In this document: positions 43,740-53,387 of the stretch, piece by piece
How positions within the stretch are numbered: position 1 is the first letter of the stretch
How the letters are laid out: each line of letters opens with the position of its first letter
Assembly (NCBI RefSeq): GCF_004331465.1
Contig: NZ_SJKB01000001.1
Coordinates: 1,116,001 to 1,180,000 of the forward strand
DNA from: Kribbella pittospori
GTDB taxonomy: Bacteria; Actinomycetota; Actinomycetes; Propionibacteriales; Kribbellaceae
Length of the DNA stretch: 64,000 bases
Reading direction: 5' to 3'
The notes under the pieces: generated by a model
What the model saw: the letters and a program-made list of their open reading frames with translations, nothing else
The model's database searches: none
What the model was told of the DNA's origin: nothing
Position numbers and translations under genes: made by a program

Positions 43740-43901
43740 GTGCCCTGCGTCGGCGCTCCCTCGGCGCTTGCGGCGCCCAGGCACGCACCTCGCGGCGTTG
43801 GAGAAGCATCCACGATGCTCCGCATCGAGGACGCTCCTCCGCCTTGCGATGCACGCACCTGGACACCGCAATCACTCAAGGGAGCCCCGACGCAGGGCAC
43901 T
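43739..43901. repeat. Covarying palindromic element, copy A
   Basis: 163-bp element in the divergent region between a methyltransferase and an APH-type gene. The outer arms 43739-43760 and 43880-43901 pair at 21 of 22 positions. Inside lie a 36-bp block (43761-43796) and a 32-bp block (43846-43877), each identical to copy B, plus conserved TCCACGATG and CCGCATCGAGGACGC. A small hairpin AGCAT-CCACG-ATGCT (43805-43819) has the same loop as copy B but a different stem. GCACGCACCT occurs twice, at 43781 and 43851. No coding capacity. Confidence 0.85.
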
Positions 43902-43906
43902 AGTGT
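43901..43906 (+). promoter_or_regulatory. -10 hexamer TAGTGT, APH-family gene
   Basis: Begins on the last base of the element's right arm and ends 8 nt before ATG 43915. Confidence 0.45.
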
Positions 43907-43914
43907 TGAGCGGT

Positions 43915-44805
43915 ATGAGCGACTTCGCGGCCAGTGCCGTTCCGTTGGCGGGTGGGTACGGCGGGCAGACGTACGCCGTGAGCGCCGGTGGTGAGGACGC
44001 CGTACTGAAGCTGTACGTGAAGCAGCCGGAGCGGGCGGCCGTGGACGCCGCGCTGTTGCAGCTAGTCCGCGGGCTGCTGCCCGTCCCGAAGGTGCTGGAG
44101 GCGAAGCGCGAGGGGTCGGCGGACGATCCGCCGTACCTGCTGACCGAGCGGCTGCCGGGGATCAACCTGCAGGTGTACCTGGAGACGGCGGGGGAGTCGG
44201 AGCGGCGGACGGTCGGGGAGCAGCTCGGAGAGTTGCTGGTGCGGCTGAGCGGGATGCCGTTCCTGACCTTCGGCGAGTTCCGCGGCGGCGAGCTGGCCAT
44301 CGAGCCGTTCGGTCTCGGGGACCTCGAGCAGTACGTCGAGAGCCTCGATCTCGGCCTGGATCCTGGGCAGCTGGAGCGGTTCGGCGCGGTCGTCGCCGAG
44401 GCCGAGGACGTGCTGGCCGAGGGGGTCGATCGGGTCTGCCTGGTGCACAGCGATTTCAACCCGAAGAACCTGCTGGTCGACCCGGCCACGGCCCGGATCA
44501 CCGGGCTGATCGACTGGGAGTTCAGCCACGCGGGGTCGCCGTACATGGACTTGGGAAATCTTTTCCGGTTCTGCTCCGACCCGATGCTGGCCGGCGCGGT
44601 GCTGAGCGTGATCCGGGGGAGCGGGCCGGGGCTGGGAGAGCCGCTGGTGGATCTCGGGCGGGCGGCGGATCTTTGGGCCCTGCTGGATTTGGCCGCACGC
44701 TCCACCGAGCACGAGGTCGCGGCGGCCGCGCACGACCTGGTCTCCCGAATGGCGGACACGAGTACCCTCTCGGGGGGCCGAGTGGACCTGGACGTCGTAC
44801 ATTGA
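43915..44805 (+). CDS. Aminoglycoside phosphotransferase (APH)-fold kinase
   Basis: Protein of 296 aa. ATP lysine in AVLKLYVK, catalytic loop VHSDFNPKNLLVD (H-x-D-x-x-x-x-N), and metal motif GLIDWEFSHAGSPYMDLGN are all intact, so it is probably an active small-molecule kinase. ATG 43915 lies next to a palindromic repeat and has a -10 8 nt upstream. Substrate unknown: aminoglycosides, homoserine, choline or sugars are all possible within the fold. Confidence 0.85.
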   Translation: MSDFAASAVPLAGGYGGQTYAVSAGGEDAVLKLYVKQPERAAVDAALLQLVRGLLPVPKVLEAKREGSADDPPYLLTERLPGINLQVYLETAGESERRTVGEQLGELLVRLSGMPFLTFGEFRGGELAIEPFGLGDLEQYVESLDLGLDPGQLERFGAVVAEAEDVLAEGVDRVCLVHSDFNPKNLLVDPATARITGLIDWEFSHAGSPYMDLGNLFRFCSDPMLAGAVLSVIRGSGPGLGEPLVDLGRAADLWALLDLAARSTEHEVAAAAHDLVSRMADTSTLSGGRVDLDVVH

Positions 44806-44863
44806 GATCAGTGAGACGTCGGGAAGCCTCGGCGGGCAGCCGGTGGAGGCCGGGTGCCCCGGG

Positions 44864-44893
44864 TTGCCCTGCCTTCGTCGATACCCGTATTCT
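44864..44893 (+). promoter_or_regulatory. rpsA promoter with long leader
   Basis: TTGCCC (44864-44869), 18-bp spacer, TATTCT (44888-44893). Predicted start near 44900 leaves about 155 nt of untranslated leader before ATG 45056. S1 is known to repress its own mRNA in E. coli; whether this leader does the same is unknown. No coding region seen in 44806-45055. Confidence 0.55.
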
Positions 44894-45055
44894 GTGAGAT
44901 GCGCTATGGGCCCGCGCGACCTCGGACGGAGCAGGCTCGTGCTCGCAGCAGTCGGTGGTGAATCTGTGCTCTTCAGGCAATCCAGCGGTTTGGTGCGATC
45001 CAACGGTTCATGACGCGACCGAACGACACCACCAGTCCACGGAGCAACCCACCAC

Positions 45056-46534
45056 ATGACGGCCAGCATCGAGGCACCTCTCGACCCCGCAGTGCGCAAC
45101 ACCCCGCAGGTAGCGGTCAATGACATCGGGTCGGAGGAAGACTTCCTCGCGGCGATCGATCAGACCATCAAGTACTTCAACGACGGCGACATCGTCGAGG
45201 GCACCATCGTCAAGGTCGACCGGGACGAGGTCCTGCTCGACATCGGTTACAAGACCGAAGGCGTCATCCCCTCCCGGGAGCTGTCGATCAAGCACGACGT
45301 CGACCCGAACGAGGTCGTCAACGTCGGCGACCACGTCGAGGCCCTTGTACTCCAGAAGGAGGACAAGGAAGGCCGTCTGATCCTTTCGAAGAAGCGCGCC
45401 CAGTACGAGAAGGCCTGGGGCACGATCGAGAAGATCAAGGAGGAGGACGGCGTCGTCACCGGTACCGTCATCGAGGTCGTCAAGGGTGGCCTCATCCTCG
45501 ACATCGGCCTGCGTGGCTTCCTGCCCGCCTCGCTGGTCGAGATGCGCCGGGTCCGCGACCTCCAGCCGTACGTCGGCCAGGAGATCGAGGCGAAGATCAT
45601 CGAGCTGGACAAGAACCGCAACAACGTGGTCCTGTCCCGCCGGGCGTGGCTGGAGCAGACGCAGTCCGAGGTGCGGATGAACTTCCTCACCCAGCTGCAG
45701 AAGGGCCAGATCCGCAAGGGCGTCGTGTCCTCGATCGTCAACTTCGGTGCGTTCGTGGACCTCGGTGGCGTCGACGGCCTGGTGCACGTGTCGGAGCTGT
45801 CCTGGAAGCACATCGACCACCCGACCGAGGTGGTCGAGGTCGGCCAGGAGGTCACCGTCGAGGTGCTGGACGTCGACATGGACCGCGAGCGCGTCTCGCT
45901 GTCGCTGAAGGCGACCCAGGAAGACCCGTGGCAGCAGTTCGCCCGGACCCACCAGATGGGCCAGATCGTGCCCGGCAAGGTCACCAAGCTGGTTCCGTTC
46001 GGTGCGTTCGTCCGCGTGGAGGAGGGCATCGAGGGTCTGGTGCACATCTCCGAGCTGGCCGAGCGTCACGTCGAGATCCCGGAGCAGGTCGTCCAGGTCA
46101 ACGACGACACGATGGTCAAGATCATCGACATCGATCTCGAGCGTCGCCGGATCTCGCTGTCGCTGAAGCAGGCCAACGAGGGGCTGGACCCGGTCTCGGA
46201 CGACTTCGACCCGACGCTGTACGGCATGACCGCGACGTACGACGACCAGGGCAACTACGTCTACCCCGAGGGCTTCGACCCGGAGACCGGCGAGTGGCTC
46301 GAGGGCTTCGACGCACAGCGCGAGGAGTGGGAGCGGCAGTACGCCGAGGCCCACACGCGCTGGGAGGCCCACAAGAAGCAGATCGAGGACGCCAAGACGG
46401 CGGACGTCGAGGCCGGCGAGGCATCGACGTACTCCTCGGCCGCGGCTCCGAAGGACGACGCTCCCGTCGAGGGCGCGCTCGCTTCTGACGAGGCGCTGCA
46501 GGCCCTCCGCGAGAAGTTGACCGGCCAGGGCTGA
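45056..46534 (+). CDS. rpsA: 30S ribosomal protein S1
   Basis: RNA-binding ribosomal protein, 492 aa, with four S1 repeats (about 40-105, 123-188, 209-277, 294-362), as in other actinobacteria, rather than the six of E. coli. Repeats show GxVxxIVxFGAFVDLGG-type cores such as VVSSIVNFGAFVDLGGVDGL. The C-terminal 120 residues are acidic and Ala-rich (ETGEWLEGFDAQREEWERQ). A strong terminator follows, then coaE with its own promoter. Confidence 0.97.
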   Translation: MTASIEAPLDPAVRNTPQVAVNDIGSEEDFLAAIDQTIKYFNDGDIVEGTIVKVDRDEVLLDIGYKTEGVIPSRELSIKHDVDPNEVVNVGDHVEALVLQKEDKEGRLILSKKRAQYEKAWGTIEKIKEEDGVVTGTVIEVVKGGLILDIGLRGFLPASLVEMRRVRDLQPYVGQEIEAKIIELDKNRNNVVLSRRAWLEQTQSEVRMNFLTQLQKGQIRKGVVSSIVNFGAFVDLGGVDGLVHVSELSWKHIDHPTEVVEVGQEVTVEVLDVDMDRERVSLSLKATQEDPWQQFARTHQMGQIVPGKVTKLVPFGAFVRVEEGIEGLVHISELAERHVEIPEQVVQVNDDTMVKIIDIDLERRRISLSLKQANEGLDPVSDDFDPTLYGMTATYDDQGNYVYPEGFDPETGEWLEGFDAQREEWERQYAEAHTRWEAHKKQIEDAKTADVEAGEASTYSSAAAPKDDAPVEGALASDEALQALREKLTGQG

Positions 46535-46553
46535 TCCACCGCAGGACCCGAGG

Positions 46554-46582
46554 CCCCCGCATCCCCGTACTGGATGCGGGGG
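46554..46582 (+). terminator. rpsA terminator
   Basis: A perfect 11-bp stem (46554-46564 with 46572-46582), extendable by four more pairs including one G-U, and a 7-nt loop, 20 bp after the rpsA stop. Confidence 0.85.
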
Positions 46583-46595
46583 TCTCGCTCGTCTG

Positions 46596-46601
46596 TAGGG
46601 T
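46596..46601 (+). promoter_or_regulatory. -10 hexamer TAGGGT, coaE
   Basis: Ends 6 nt before GTG 46608, just after the rpsA terminator; supports a leaderless coaE transcript. Confidence 0.45.
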
Positions 46602-46607
46602 GCTGTT

Positions 46608-47225
46608 GTGCTGAGAGTGGGACTGACCGGGGGTATCGGGGCGGGGAAGAGCGCGGTGTCGGCGCGGTTGGCCGAGCGCGGGGCGGTGGTGATCGACTCC
46701 GATGTGCTCGCGCGGGAAGTAGTGGCCAAGGGCACCGAAGGTCTCGCCGAGGTGGTGACGGAGTTCGGGCCTGGAGTGCTGACGGCCGAGGGGGACTTGG
46801 ATCGGCCGGCGCTCGGGCAGATCGTGTTCGGTGACGCGGCCGCGCGGCGCAAGCTCGAGGCGATCGTTCATCCGCGAGTGCGTGCCCGGGCGGCCGAGAT
46901 CGAGGCCGGAGCACCGGCTGAGGCGATCGTCGTACACGACATCCCGCTGCTGGTCGAGACCGGTCAGGCGGACCGCTTCGACGTCGTCGTGATCGTCGAC
47001 GTACCGGTCGACGTACAACTCGAGCGGCTGACCGCGCAGCGCGGAATGCCTGACACAGAAGCGAAACAGCGCATCGCGAGCCAGGCGTCGCGCGAGGATC
47101 GGCTCGCCGTCGCCGGTCTCGTCGTGGACAATTCCGGCTCGCTCGACGACCTGGATCGCCGCGTCGACGAGGTGTGGACAGAGCTGGTGCGACGGGCAGG
47201 GCACGGTCCGGACACGAAAAGGTGA
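46608..47225 (+). CDS. coaE: Dephospho-CoA kinase
   Basis: Last step of CoA synthesis: ATP-dependent phosphorylation of dephospho-CoA. 205 aa, so it lacks the C-terminal GrpB-like extension seen in some actinobacterial CoaE. P-loop GLTGGIGAGKS, then DSDVLAREVV, HPRVRARAAE, VVHDIPLLVETG and VVIVDVPVDVQLERL with the lid region RGMPDTEAKQRI. The rpsA-coaE order is common in actinobacteria. Confidence 0.95.
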   Translation: MLRVGLTGGIGAGKSAVSARLAERGAVVIDSDVLAREVVAKGTEGLAEVVTEFGPGVLTAEGDLDRPALGQIVFGDAAARRKLEAIVHPRVRARAAEIEAGAPAEAIVVHDIPLLVETGQADRFDVVVIVDVPVDVQLERLTAQRGMPDTEAKQRIASQASREDRLAVAGLVVDNSGSLDDLDRRVDEVWTELVRRAGHGPDTKR

Positions 47226-47281
47226 CCCCTGCGCGGTAAATGATGAATCCGGGACCGGCTGTACAAGAATCTGTCCCGGTT

Positions 47282-47300
47282 CGGCCCAGGCTCTGGGCCG
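47282..47300 (+). terminator. Short hairpin after coaE
   Basis: CGGCCCAG-GCT-CTGGGCCG, a perfect 8-bp stem with a 3-nt loop. A second, looser stem CCGGGAC/GTCCCGG lies at 47249-47279. Either could end coaE transcription. Confidence 0.45.
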
Positions 47301-47354
47301 GCCACCGACGGCGCGCCCCGCGCCGGTCCGGATGTCCGAGGTTGGGAGGATGGC

Positions 47355-48572
47355 GTGGTCTGTCCGCGCTGCAACTCAGACGTCCCCGAGGTGTCGCATT
47401 TCTGCCACCACTGTGGCAACGATGTGCGCTCCGGGGATGCCGAGCGGAAGAAGGCGTACGCCGCCAGGCCCGATGAGCCAGTGGCGTCGTTCCGGCTGGT
47501 TTCGACGATCATGCCGCAGGGCTCGGGCAAGCAGCCCTATACCTACAAGGTGGCGCTCGGTGTCGCGCTGCTGCTGACCGTTCTCACCGCCGCGCTCGGC
47601 GCGCTGCCGGTGGCGATCATGGTGGCGGCGTTCTCGATTCCGATCGTCTACATCCTTTATCTGTACGACGTGAACCTCTGGGAGGACGAGCCGATCCCGG
47701 TCGTCGCCGCGGCCTTCGTGCTCACCGGCGTACTGGCCGCGGTGTTCACCTGGATCTGGTCGGACAAGATCGCCCTGAGCCTGGACACGATCGGCGGCAA
47801 CGACGCCGGTCCGGCCGGGCGGGATCTGCTGATCCTGCTCCTGCTGGTGCCGGTGGTGTCGGAGCTGATCCGCCAGATCGGTCCGCTCTACCTGGCCTCC
47901 CGGCCGCGGTACGACGACCTGATGGACGGCTTCACGTTCGGCGTGGTGGCCGGTGTCGGCTACGCGTGCTTCGAGACGTTGGTGCTGCACTGGGGCTGGA
48001 TCAGCGGCGGCTTCGCCGGTCCGGGCAGCAGCGCGGGCACCTGGATCTCGATCGTCCTGCTGCACGGCTTCATCAAGCCGCTGATCTACGGCTCGGCGAC
48101 CGGTCTGGCCGGTGCGGAGTTCTCCGGCCTGGGTGAGGGGTACGACGGCTTCACCCCGCGCTGGGTGTTCGGCGTGATCCAGGCGATGGTGATCAACGCG
48201 CTGTTCCAGGGCGGGGTCTACCTGCTCGGGTTCGTCGGCGGTCACGGTTCGACCGTCGGTGCGATCCTCGGTGTGGTCTGGGGTCTGCTGCTGCTCGGCG
48301 CGCTGATCATCCGGGTCCGCACGGTCCTGCACAAGGGTCTGCTGGAGGCGGCGCTGGAGTCTGCCGCCCGCGGCGGTTCCAACCACGCGTCGGGCGAGCT
48401 CGCGTTCTGCTCGCGCTGTGAGATGCCGCTGCTCCCGCAATCCGACTTCTGCTCCGCGTGCGGCAACTCGGTGCGATCCGTACCGAAGTCCGCCCGTGGT
48501 GTGGCAGCACAGGCCGTGGCAGGCGGCGGGGCTGGTGGATACGACGCGACGACTGGGGAGACGCAGGTATGA
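47355..48572 (+). CDS. PrsW-like membrane protein with zinc ribbons at both ends
   Basis: Protein of 405 aa. The N-terminus is a zinc ribbon (CPRC at 3-6, CHHC at 17-20), the middle has about eight to nine helices, and the C-terminus has another ribbon (CSRC...CSAC near 352-373). The membrane part resembles PrsW glutamic-type intramembrane proteases: conserved acid in [28 protein letters not shown], and [10 protein letters not shown]. Where PrsW usually has EE here there is a single Glu, so protease activity is uncertain. GTG 47355 follows GGGAGG. The stop overlaps the next gene (ATGA), the first of three membrane-anchored proteins. Confidence 0.72.
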   Translation: MVCPRCNSDVPEVSHFCHHCGNDVRSGDAERKKAYAARPDEPVASFRLVSTIMPQGSGKQPYTYKVALGVALLLTVLTAALGALPVAIMVAAFSIPIVYILYLYDVNLWEDEPIPVVAAAFVLTGVLAAVFTWIWSDKIALSLDTIGGNDAGPAGRDLLILLLLVPVVSELIRQIGPLYLASRPRYDDLMDGFTFGVVAGVGYACFETLVLHWGWISGGFAGPGSSAGTWISIVLLHGFIKPLIYGSATGLAGAEFSGLGEGYDGFTPRWVFGVIQAMVINALFQGGVYLLGFVGGHGSTVGAILGVVWGLLLLGALIIRVRTVLHKGLLEAALESAARGGSNHASGELAFCSRCEMPLLPQSDFCSACGNSVRSVPKSARGVAAQAVAGGGAGGYDATTGETQV

Positions 48573-49648
48573 GCAACCAGCCACCGTCCTACGGCCAGGG
48601 TGGCCACCCCGGGCAGCAGCCCCCGTACGGCGGCCAGCCGGGTCAGCAGGGTCAGCCTGGCTACGGTCCGCCGGGGCAGCCGCCCCAGGGTCAGCCTGGT
48701 TACGGCCAGCGGCCGGGGCAGCCGCCCCAGGGTCAGCCTGGCTACGGTCAGCCCGGTCAACAGCCCGGTCAACAGCCACAGGGGCAGCCTGGTTACGGGC
48801 AGCAGCCCGGACGGCCGCCGCAGGCTCCGCCGCCGGGCTACGGTCAGCCGGGTCAGCCGCCGTACCAGGGTCAGGGTCAGCAGCCTTACCCCGGTCAGCA
48901 GCAGGCGCCGTACCAGGGCCAGCAGCAGTACCAAGGTCAGCAGCAGGGCTACCCGGGTCAGCAACAGCAGTACCCCGGCCAGCAGCAGCAGTGGGGCCAG
49001 TACGGCGGTCAGTCTCCGCGCAGCAAGGGCGGGAACAAGATCCTGTTCCTGGCCGGCGGTGCGATCGTCGTCGTCGCGGTGATCGGTGTCGTGCTGGCGC
49101 TGATCTTCGGTCGCGGTGACGACAAGCAGGCCGAGCCGACCCCGCAGCCGACCAACGGGCAGAGCACCGAGCCGACCGAGAACGTCGACGAGGGCATCGA
49201 GGTCGCCGAGGGCGTCTTCGTGAAGCCGCAGCCCGGCTACGTCCGCAAGGAACTGAAGGACTTCGACGGTGTCTACCTGCTGAAGGCCAAAGAGGCCTAC
49301 TTCATGGTGGAGGCCTTCAAGGGCAAGGACGGTGAGAACACCGACACCATCCTGCCGAAGCTGATCGGCGCCGAGACCGGGGACCTGTCCGCGGTGAAGA
49401 AGAACGAGCCGAAGGTGACCAAGCCGGGGCCGGACGACAAGACCCCGGTGAAGATCCTGACCACGCAGAGCTTCTCCGCCACCTCGTCCAGCCAGAACGG
49501 CAGCGATCCGGTGGTCGGGTTCGTCGGTGTGGTCGAGCGGAACGACGGCGTGATCACGCTGGTGCGGGTGTACGGGCTGAAGTCGAAGTTCGATGCCATC
49601 AACAAGGACTCGAACGAGATGCTGAAGTCGGTGCTCAAGAGCCAGTGA
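48569..49648 (+). CDS. Single-pass membrane protein with Gln/Gly/Pro/Tyr-rich repeat domain
   Basis: 359 aa. Residues 1-150 form a low-complexity region of imperfect repeats of the type GQPGYGQ and QQQYPGQ. A helix (about 156-180) follows, then a small extracytoplasmic alpha/beta domain (about 205-359) with [14 protein letters not shown]. The Gln-Pro-Gly-Tyr repeats are typical of disordered cytoplasmic tails that bind or phase-separate in actinobacterial envelope proteins; function unknown. It overlaps the PrsW-like gene and the following gene by 4 bp each, so all are coupled. DNA of the repeat region is itself repetitive (units near 48650-48800). Confidence 0.7.
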   Translation: MSNQPPSYGQGGHPGQQPPYGGQPGQQGQPGYGPPGQPPQGQPGYGQRPGQPPQGQPGYGQPGQQPGQQPQGQPGYGQQPGRPPQAPPPGYGQPGQPPYQGQGQQPYPGQQQAPYQGQQQYQGQQQGYPGQQQQYPGQQQQWGQYGGQSPRSKGGNKILFLAGGAIVVVAVIGVVLALIFGRGDDKQAEPTPQPTNGQSTEPTENVDEGIEVAEGVFVKPQPGYVRKELKDFDGVYLLKAKEAYFMVEAFKGKDGENTDTILPKLIGAETGDLSAVKKNEPKVTKPGPDDKTPVKILTTQSFSATSSSQNGSDPVVGFVGVVERNDGVITLVRVYGLKSKFDAINKDSNEMLKSVLKSQ

Positions 49649-50430
49649 TCCGCAAGCGCGCCGAGGGTCAGGCCGGCCGGTCGAACCCTTGGGTGAGGAA
49701 CCCAGCGCCGGACGACGGTGCGGCTCCGGGTACGCCGGAGCCGCCCCCGTCGCGGCGGATGCCGGGTCGGTCCCGACCGACCCGGTCCGCGGGCCCGACC
49801 CAGGGTCCGCGGATCCCGACGTACCTGATCCCGGCCGGTGCCGGCCTGATCGTGGTCGTTGCGGTCGCGGTCGGGCTGTACCTGCTGTCCGGCGGGGACG
49901 ACAAGGCCGACCCGGCTCCACCGCCGTCCCCGACGGTGACCGCGAGTACGCCGACCTCGACATACTCGCCGCCGCCGAACGCAGTGCTGGTCGGGTCCGG
50001 CGTCGCCGTCGTACCGGCGGCGGGCTGGAGCCTGCTGGAGAAGGAGACGCAGGGCAAGGAGTTCGTCTCCTACGCGGCCGGCGGCGACGCCCGGGCGTTC
50101 TTCTGGGTCCGGCAGAAGCAGAACGTGACCGCGAAGGCGTACGTGCTGGGGATCGTCGAGGGCGAGACCCAGAACGAGATCGCCCAACTCGGCAACGTAC
50201 GGAACCTGACCTGCCCGAAGGACGTCCTGGAGGAGTGCGTCGCGATCAGCTACACCTCCACCACGAAGGACAAGACCGGGCAGCAGGTCAAGGTCCAGGG
50301 GTACGTCGAGGCGTACCGGCGCAAGGACCAGGTGGTCACCGCGCTGGACTTCCGGACCCGGATCGACTTCGCCCCGCAAGCCGAGGCGGACGCCGCGACC
50401 ATGAAGCAGTCGGTGCTCGACAGCCTGTGA
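49645..50430 (+). CDS. Single-pass membrane protein, second member of a three-gene set
   Basis: 261 aa: basic/proline-rich cytoplasmic tail (1-57), helix (about 58-80), Thr/Pro/Ser linker, then an extracytoplasmic domain opening [19 protein letters not shown] and carrying two cysteines ([12 protein letters not shown]) that could form a disulfide. The domain resembles those of its two neighbours in length and position. GTG 49645 overlaps the previous stop. Function unknown. Confidence 0.68.
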   Translation: MIRKRAEGQAGRSNPWVRNPAPDDGAAPGTPEPPPSRRMPGRSRPTRSAGPTQGPRIPTYLIPAGAGLIVVVAVAVGLYLLSGGDDKADPAPPPSPTVTASTPTSTYSPPPNAVLVGSGVAVVPAAGWSLLEKETQGKEFVSYAAGGDARAFFWVRQKQNVTAKAYVLGIVEGETQNEIAQLGNVRNLTCPKDVLEECVAISYTSTTKDKTGQQVKVQGYVEAYRRKDQVVTALDFRTRIDFAPQAEADAATMKQSVLDSL

Positions 50431-50464
50431 CGACGAATTCCCAGACATACCGCGAGGACGAGTT

Positions 50465-51214
50465 ATGAGTCAGCAGTACGGGCCGCCCCCGAACTCCGCG
50501 CCGGGCGGCTGGGGACGTGGGCGGGGGCAGCCGCAACGACAGTCGTCGGGGTCGACGCGGTCCCGGTGGATCATCATGGGCGGCGTGGTCGTCGCCGTCG
50601 CGCTGATCGCGGTCGGGGTCGTCGTACTGGTGACCGGTGGTGACAAGGAGCAGCCGGTCGCCGAGCAGACGCCGGACCCGACCGGCACGCTGTACACGCC
50701 GCCGACGCCGTCGCCGACCAAGGCGGCCGTCACCAAGGGGCGGTACGACACCGGCGTCGAGATCGGTGGTGGGCTCTGGTTCACCCCGGTCAAGGGATGG
50801 CTGCCGGATTGGGACAAGTCCAAGGGCGGGACCAACTACATCCTGCAGCAGCCCGGGGCGCGTGGCCGGATCGACGGCTACTACTGGGTCCGCCAGACCA
50901 CGCACTACGACGCCAAGGGGTTCGCCGAGCACCTGGTCGACGTCGAGTCGGACGGGTTCAAGGATGTCCGCATCGGCAAGACGGTGGCCTGCAAGACCAC
51001 CAACCCGGCGATCAAGGCCTGCTACGCGGTGACGTTCAACGCACTCGTCCCGGCCGCCGCCGGCAAGTTCCTCCCGTTCCGCGGCTTCGTCACGGCGTAC
51101 GCCGACCAGTCCGGCAAGATCACCGCCACCGACGCGGCGCTGGAACTCAGCGTCTACAAGCGCCGGGTCCGCGAGCTCGTGTACATGAACAACACCCTGA
51201 TGAAAAGCTTCTGA
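50465..51214 (+). CDS. Single-pass membrane protein, third member of a three-gene set
   Basis: 249 aa: short Gly/Arg/Gln tail (1-33), helix (about 35-57), Pro/Thr linker, extracytoplasmic domain starting near [16 protein letters not shown] and containing a cysteine pair ([15 protein letters not shown]). ATG 50465 follows GAGGACGAG. Same architecture as the two preceding proteins, suggesting duplication and divergence. Function unknown. A weak T-tract terminator follows. Confidence 0.68.
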   Translation: MSQQYGPPPNSAPGGWGRGRGQPQRQSSGSTRSRWIIMGGVVVAVALIAVGVVVLVTGGDKEQPVAEQTPDPTGTLYTPPTPSPTKAAVTKGRYDTGVEIGGGLWFTPVKGWLPDWDKSKGGTNYILQQPGARGRIDGYYWVRQTTHYDAKGFAEHLVDVESDGFKDVRIGKTVACKTTNPAIKACYAVTFNALVPAAAGKFLPFRGFVTAYADQSGKITATDAALELSVYKRRVRELVYMNNTLMKSF

Positions 51215-51219
51215 TCCGG

Positions 51220-51238
51220 CCCCTGACCTGGGGTTTTT
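51220..51238 (+). terminator. Weak intrinsic terminator
   Basis: CCCC-TGACCT-GGGG followed by TTTTT, 6 bp after the stop. The stem is only 4 bp but this is the only clear T-tract among terminators in the window. Confidence 0.4.
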
Positions 51239-51260
51239 CGGAACTGTCGGAGCGGCCCCG

Positions 51261-51266
51261 TACGGT
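51261..51266 (+). promoter_or_regulatory. -10 hexamer TACGGT, uvrB
   Basis: Ends 7 nt before ATG 51274. GGAGGG also lies just before the ATG, so either a leaderless or a very short-leader mRNA is possible. No SOS box was identified. Confidence 0.4.
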
Positions 51267-51273
51267 GGAGGGC

Positions 51274-53379
51274 ATGAGACAGGTCTCAGATCTCCAACGT
51301 ATGGTGGCGCCGCTCAAGGTGGTGTCCGATTTCGAGCCGGCCGGTGACCAGCCGGCCGCGATCGCGGACCTGGAACGCCGGATCAACAGCGGCGAGCAGG
51401 ACGTCGTGCTGCTCGGTGCGACCGGTACCGGCAAGACCGCCACGATCGCCTGGCTGGCCGAGAAGGTCCAGCGCCCGATGCTCATCCTGCAGCCGAACAA
51501 GACCCTCGCCGCCCAGTTCGCGAACGAGTTGCGGCACTTCTTCCCGGCCAACGCCGTCGAGTACTTCGTCTCGTACTACGACTACTACCAGCCGGAGGCG
51601 TACGTCCCGCAGACGGACACCTACATCGAGAAGGACTCCTCGATCAACGAGGAGGTCGAGCGGCTGCGGCACTCGGCGACCTGGTCGCTGCTGACCCGCC
51701 GCGACGTGATCGTGGTCGCGACCGTCTCCTGCATCTACGGCCTGGGCTCCGCCGACGAGTACCTGAACCGGATGATCCACGTGAAGGTCGGCACCGAGAT
51801 GGACCGCGACGGGCTGCTCCGCAAGCTCGTCGGGGTGCAGTACGCGCGCAACGACCTGGCCGGCACCCGCGGCACGTTCCGGGTCCGTGGCGACACGCTC
51901 GAGGTCTTCCCGGTGTACCAGGAGCTCGCCGTCAGGGTGGAGTTCTTCGGTGACGAGATCGAGCGGGTGATGACGCTGCACCCGCTGACCGGCGAGGTCA
52001 TCAGCGAGGAGGACGAGGTCTACATCGGCGCCGCGACGCACTACGTGACGGCGCCGGAGCGGATGGAGCGCGCGATCACGTCGATCGAGGCCGAGCTGGA
52101 GGAGCGGCTGGCCGAGCTCGAGCGTGGTGGCCAGTTGCTGGAGGCACAGCGGCTCCGGATGCGGACGACGTACGACATCGAGATGATGCGTCAGATCGGG
52201 ACGTGCTCGGGCATCGAGAACTACTCGCGCCACACCGACGGCCGTGAGCCGGGGACGGCGCCGCACTGTCTGCTGGACTACTTCCCCGAGGACTTCGTGC
52301 TCGTCATCGACGAGTCGCATGTCACCGTCCCGCAGATCGGCGGGATGTACGAGGGCGACATGTCCCGGAAGCGGACGCTGGTCGAGCACGGGTTCCGGCT
52401 GCCGTCGGCGATGGACAACCGGCCGCTGCGCTGGGAGGAGTTCCTGGAGCGGATCGGTCAGACCGTCTACCTGTCCGCGACCCCGGGGCAGTACGAGCAG
52501 GACAAGTCGGACGGCTTCGTCGAGCAGCTCATCCGGCCGACCGGTCTGGTCGACCCCCAGGTGATCGTGAAGCCGACCAAGGGGCAGATCGACGACCTGA
52601 TCCACGAGATCCGGCTCCGGGTCGAGCGGGACGAGCGCGTCCTGGTCACCACGCTGACCAAGAAGATGTCCGAGGACCTGACCGACTACCTGCTGGAGAT
52701 GGGGATCCGGACCAGGTACCTGCACAGCGAGGTGGACACGCTGCGCCGGGTCGAGCTGCTCCGCGAGCTGCGCCAGGGCGAGTACGACGTACTGGTCGGC
52801 ATCAACCTGCTGCGTGAGGGTCTGGACCTGCCCGAGGTGTCGCTGGTCGCGATCCTGGACGCGGACAAGGAAGGCTTCCTGCGCTCCGGCCGGTCACTGA
52901 TCCAGACCATCGGCCGTGCCGCCCGGAACGTGTCCGGCCAGGTGTTCATGTACGCCGACAAGATCACCCCGTCGATGGAACAGGCGATCGACGAGACCAA
53001 CCGGCGCCGCGCGAAGCAGATCGCGTACAACGAGGCGAACGGGGTCGACCCGCAACCGCTGCGGAAGAAGATCGCCGACATCACCGACATGCTGGCCCGC
53101 GAGGATGCGGACACGGCCGACCTGCTCGGCTCCGGCCGGACCCAGTCCCGGGGCAAGGCGCCGGTGCCGGGTGGCGGCAAGGCGAAGGCAGGGGAGAAGG
53201 CGAAGGAGCTGGCCGGCGGGTTGCCGTCGTCGGACCTGGCCGACCTGATCCAGCAGCTGACCGACCAGATGCACAACGCGGCGGCCGAGCTCCAGTTCGA
53301 GGTCGCGGCGCGCTATCGCGACGAGATCTCCGAGCTGAAGAAGGAACTCCGCCAGATGACCAACGCCGGCATGAAGTAG
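51274..53379 (+). CDS. uvrB: Excinuclease ABC subunit B
   Basis: Nucleotide-excision-repair helicase-like damage verifier, 701 aa. Walker [15 protein letters not shown], beta-hairpin region [18 protein letters not shown] (DNA clamp), Walker B VLVIDESH, motif V/VI with [20 protein letters not shown] and QTIGRAARN, and a C-terminal UVR domain ([20 protein letters not shown]) that binds UvrC. ATG 51274 gives the usual N-terminus; earlier in-frame codons overlap the previous gene. Confidence 0.97.
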   Translation: MRQVSDLQRMVAPLKVVSDFEPAGDQPAAIADLERRINSGEQDVVLLGATGTGKTATIAWLAEKVQRPMLILQPNKTLAAQFANELRHFFPANAVEYFVSYYDYYQPEAYVPQTDTYIEKDSSINEEVERLRHSATWSLLTRRDVIVVATVSCIYGLGSADEYLNRMIHVKVGTEMDRDGLLRKLVGVQYARNDLAGTRGTFRVRGDTLEVFPVYQELAVRVEFFGDEIERVMTLHPLTGEVISEEDEVYIGAATHYVTAPERMERAITSIEAELEERLAELERGGQLLEAQRLRMRTTYDIEMMRQIGTCSGIENYSRHTDGREPGTAPHCLLDYFPEDFVLVIDESHVTVPQIGGMYEGDMSRKRTLVEHGFRLPSAMDNRPLRWEEFLERIGQTVYLSATPGQYEQDKSDGFVEQLIRPTGLVDPQVIVKPTKGQIDDLIHEIRLRVERDERVLVTTLTKKMSEDLTDYLLEMGIRTRYLHSEVDTLRRVELLRELRQGEYDVLVGINLLREGLDLPEVSLVAILDADKEGFLRSGRSLIQTIGRAARNVSGQVFMYADKITPSMEQAIDETNRRRAKQIAYNEANGVDPQPLRKKIADITDMLAREDADTADLLGSGRTQSRGKAPVPGGGKAKAGEKAKELAGGLPSSDLADLIQQLTDQMHNAAAELQFEVAARYRDEISELKKELRQMTNAGMK

Positions 53380-53387
53380 GAGATCGA

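Noticed and set aside
48650..49010. CRISPR array
   Set aside because: Repeats here are short imperfect codon-level repeats in a coding region without regular unique spacers.
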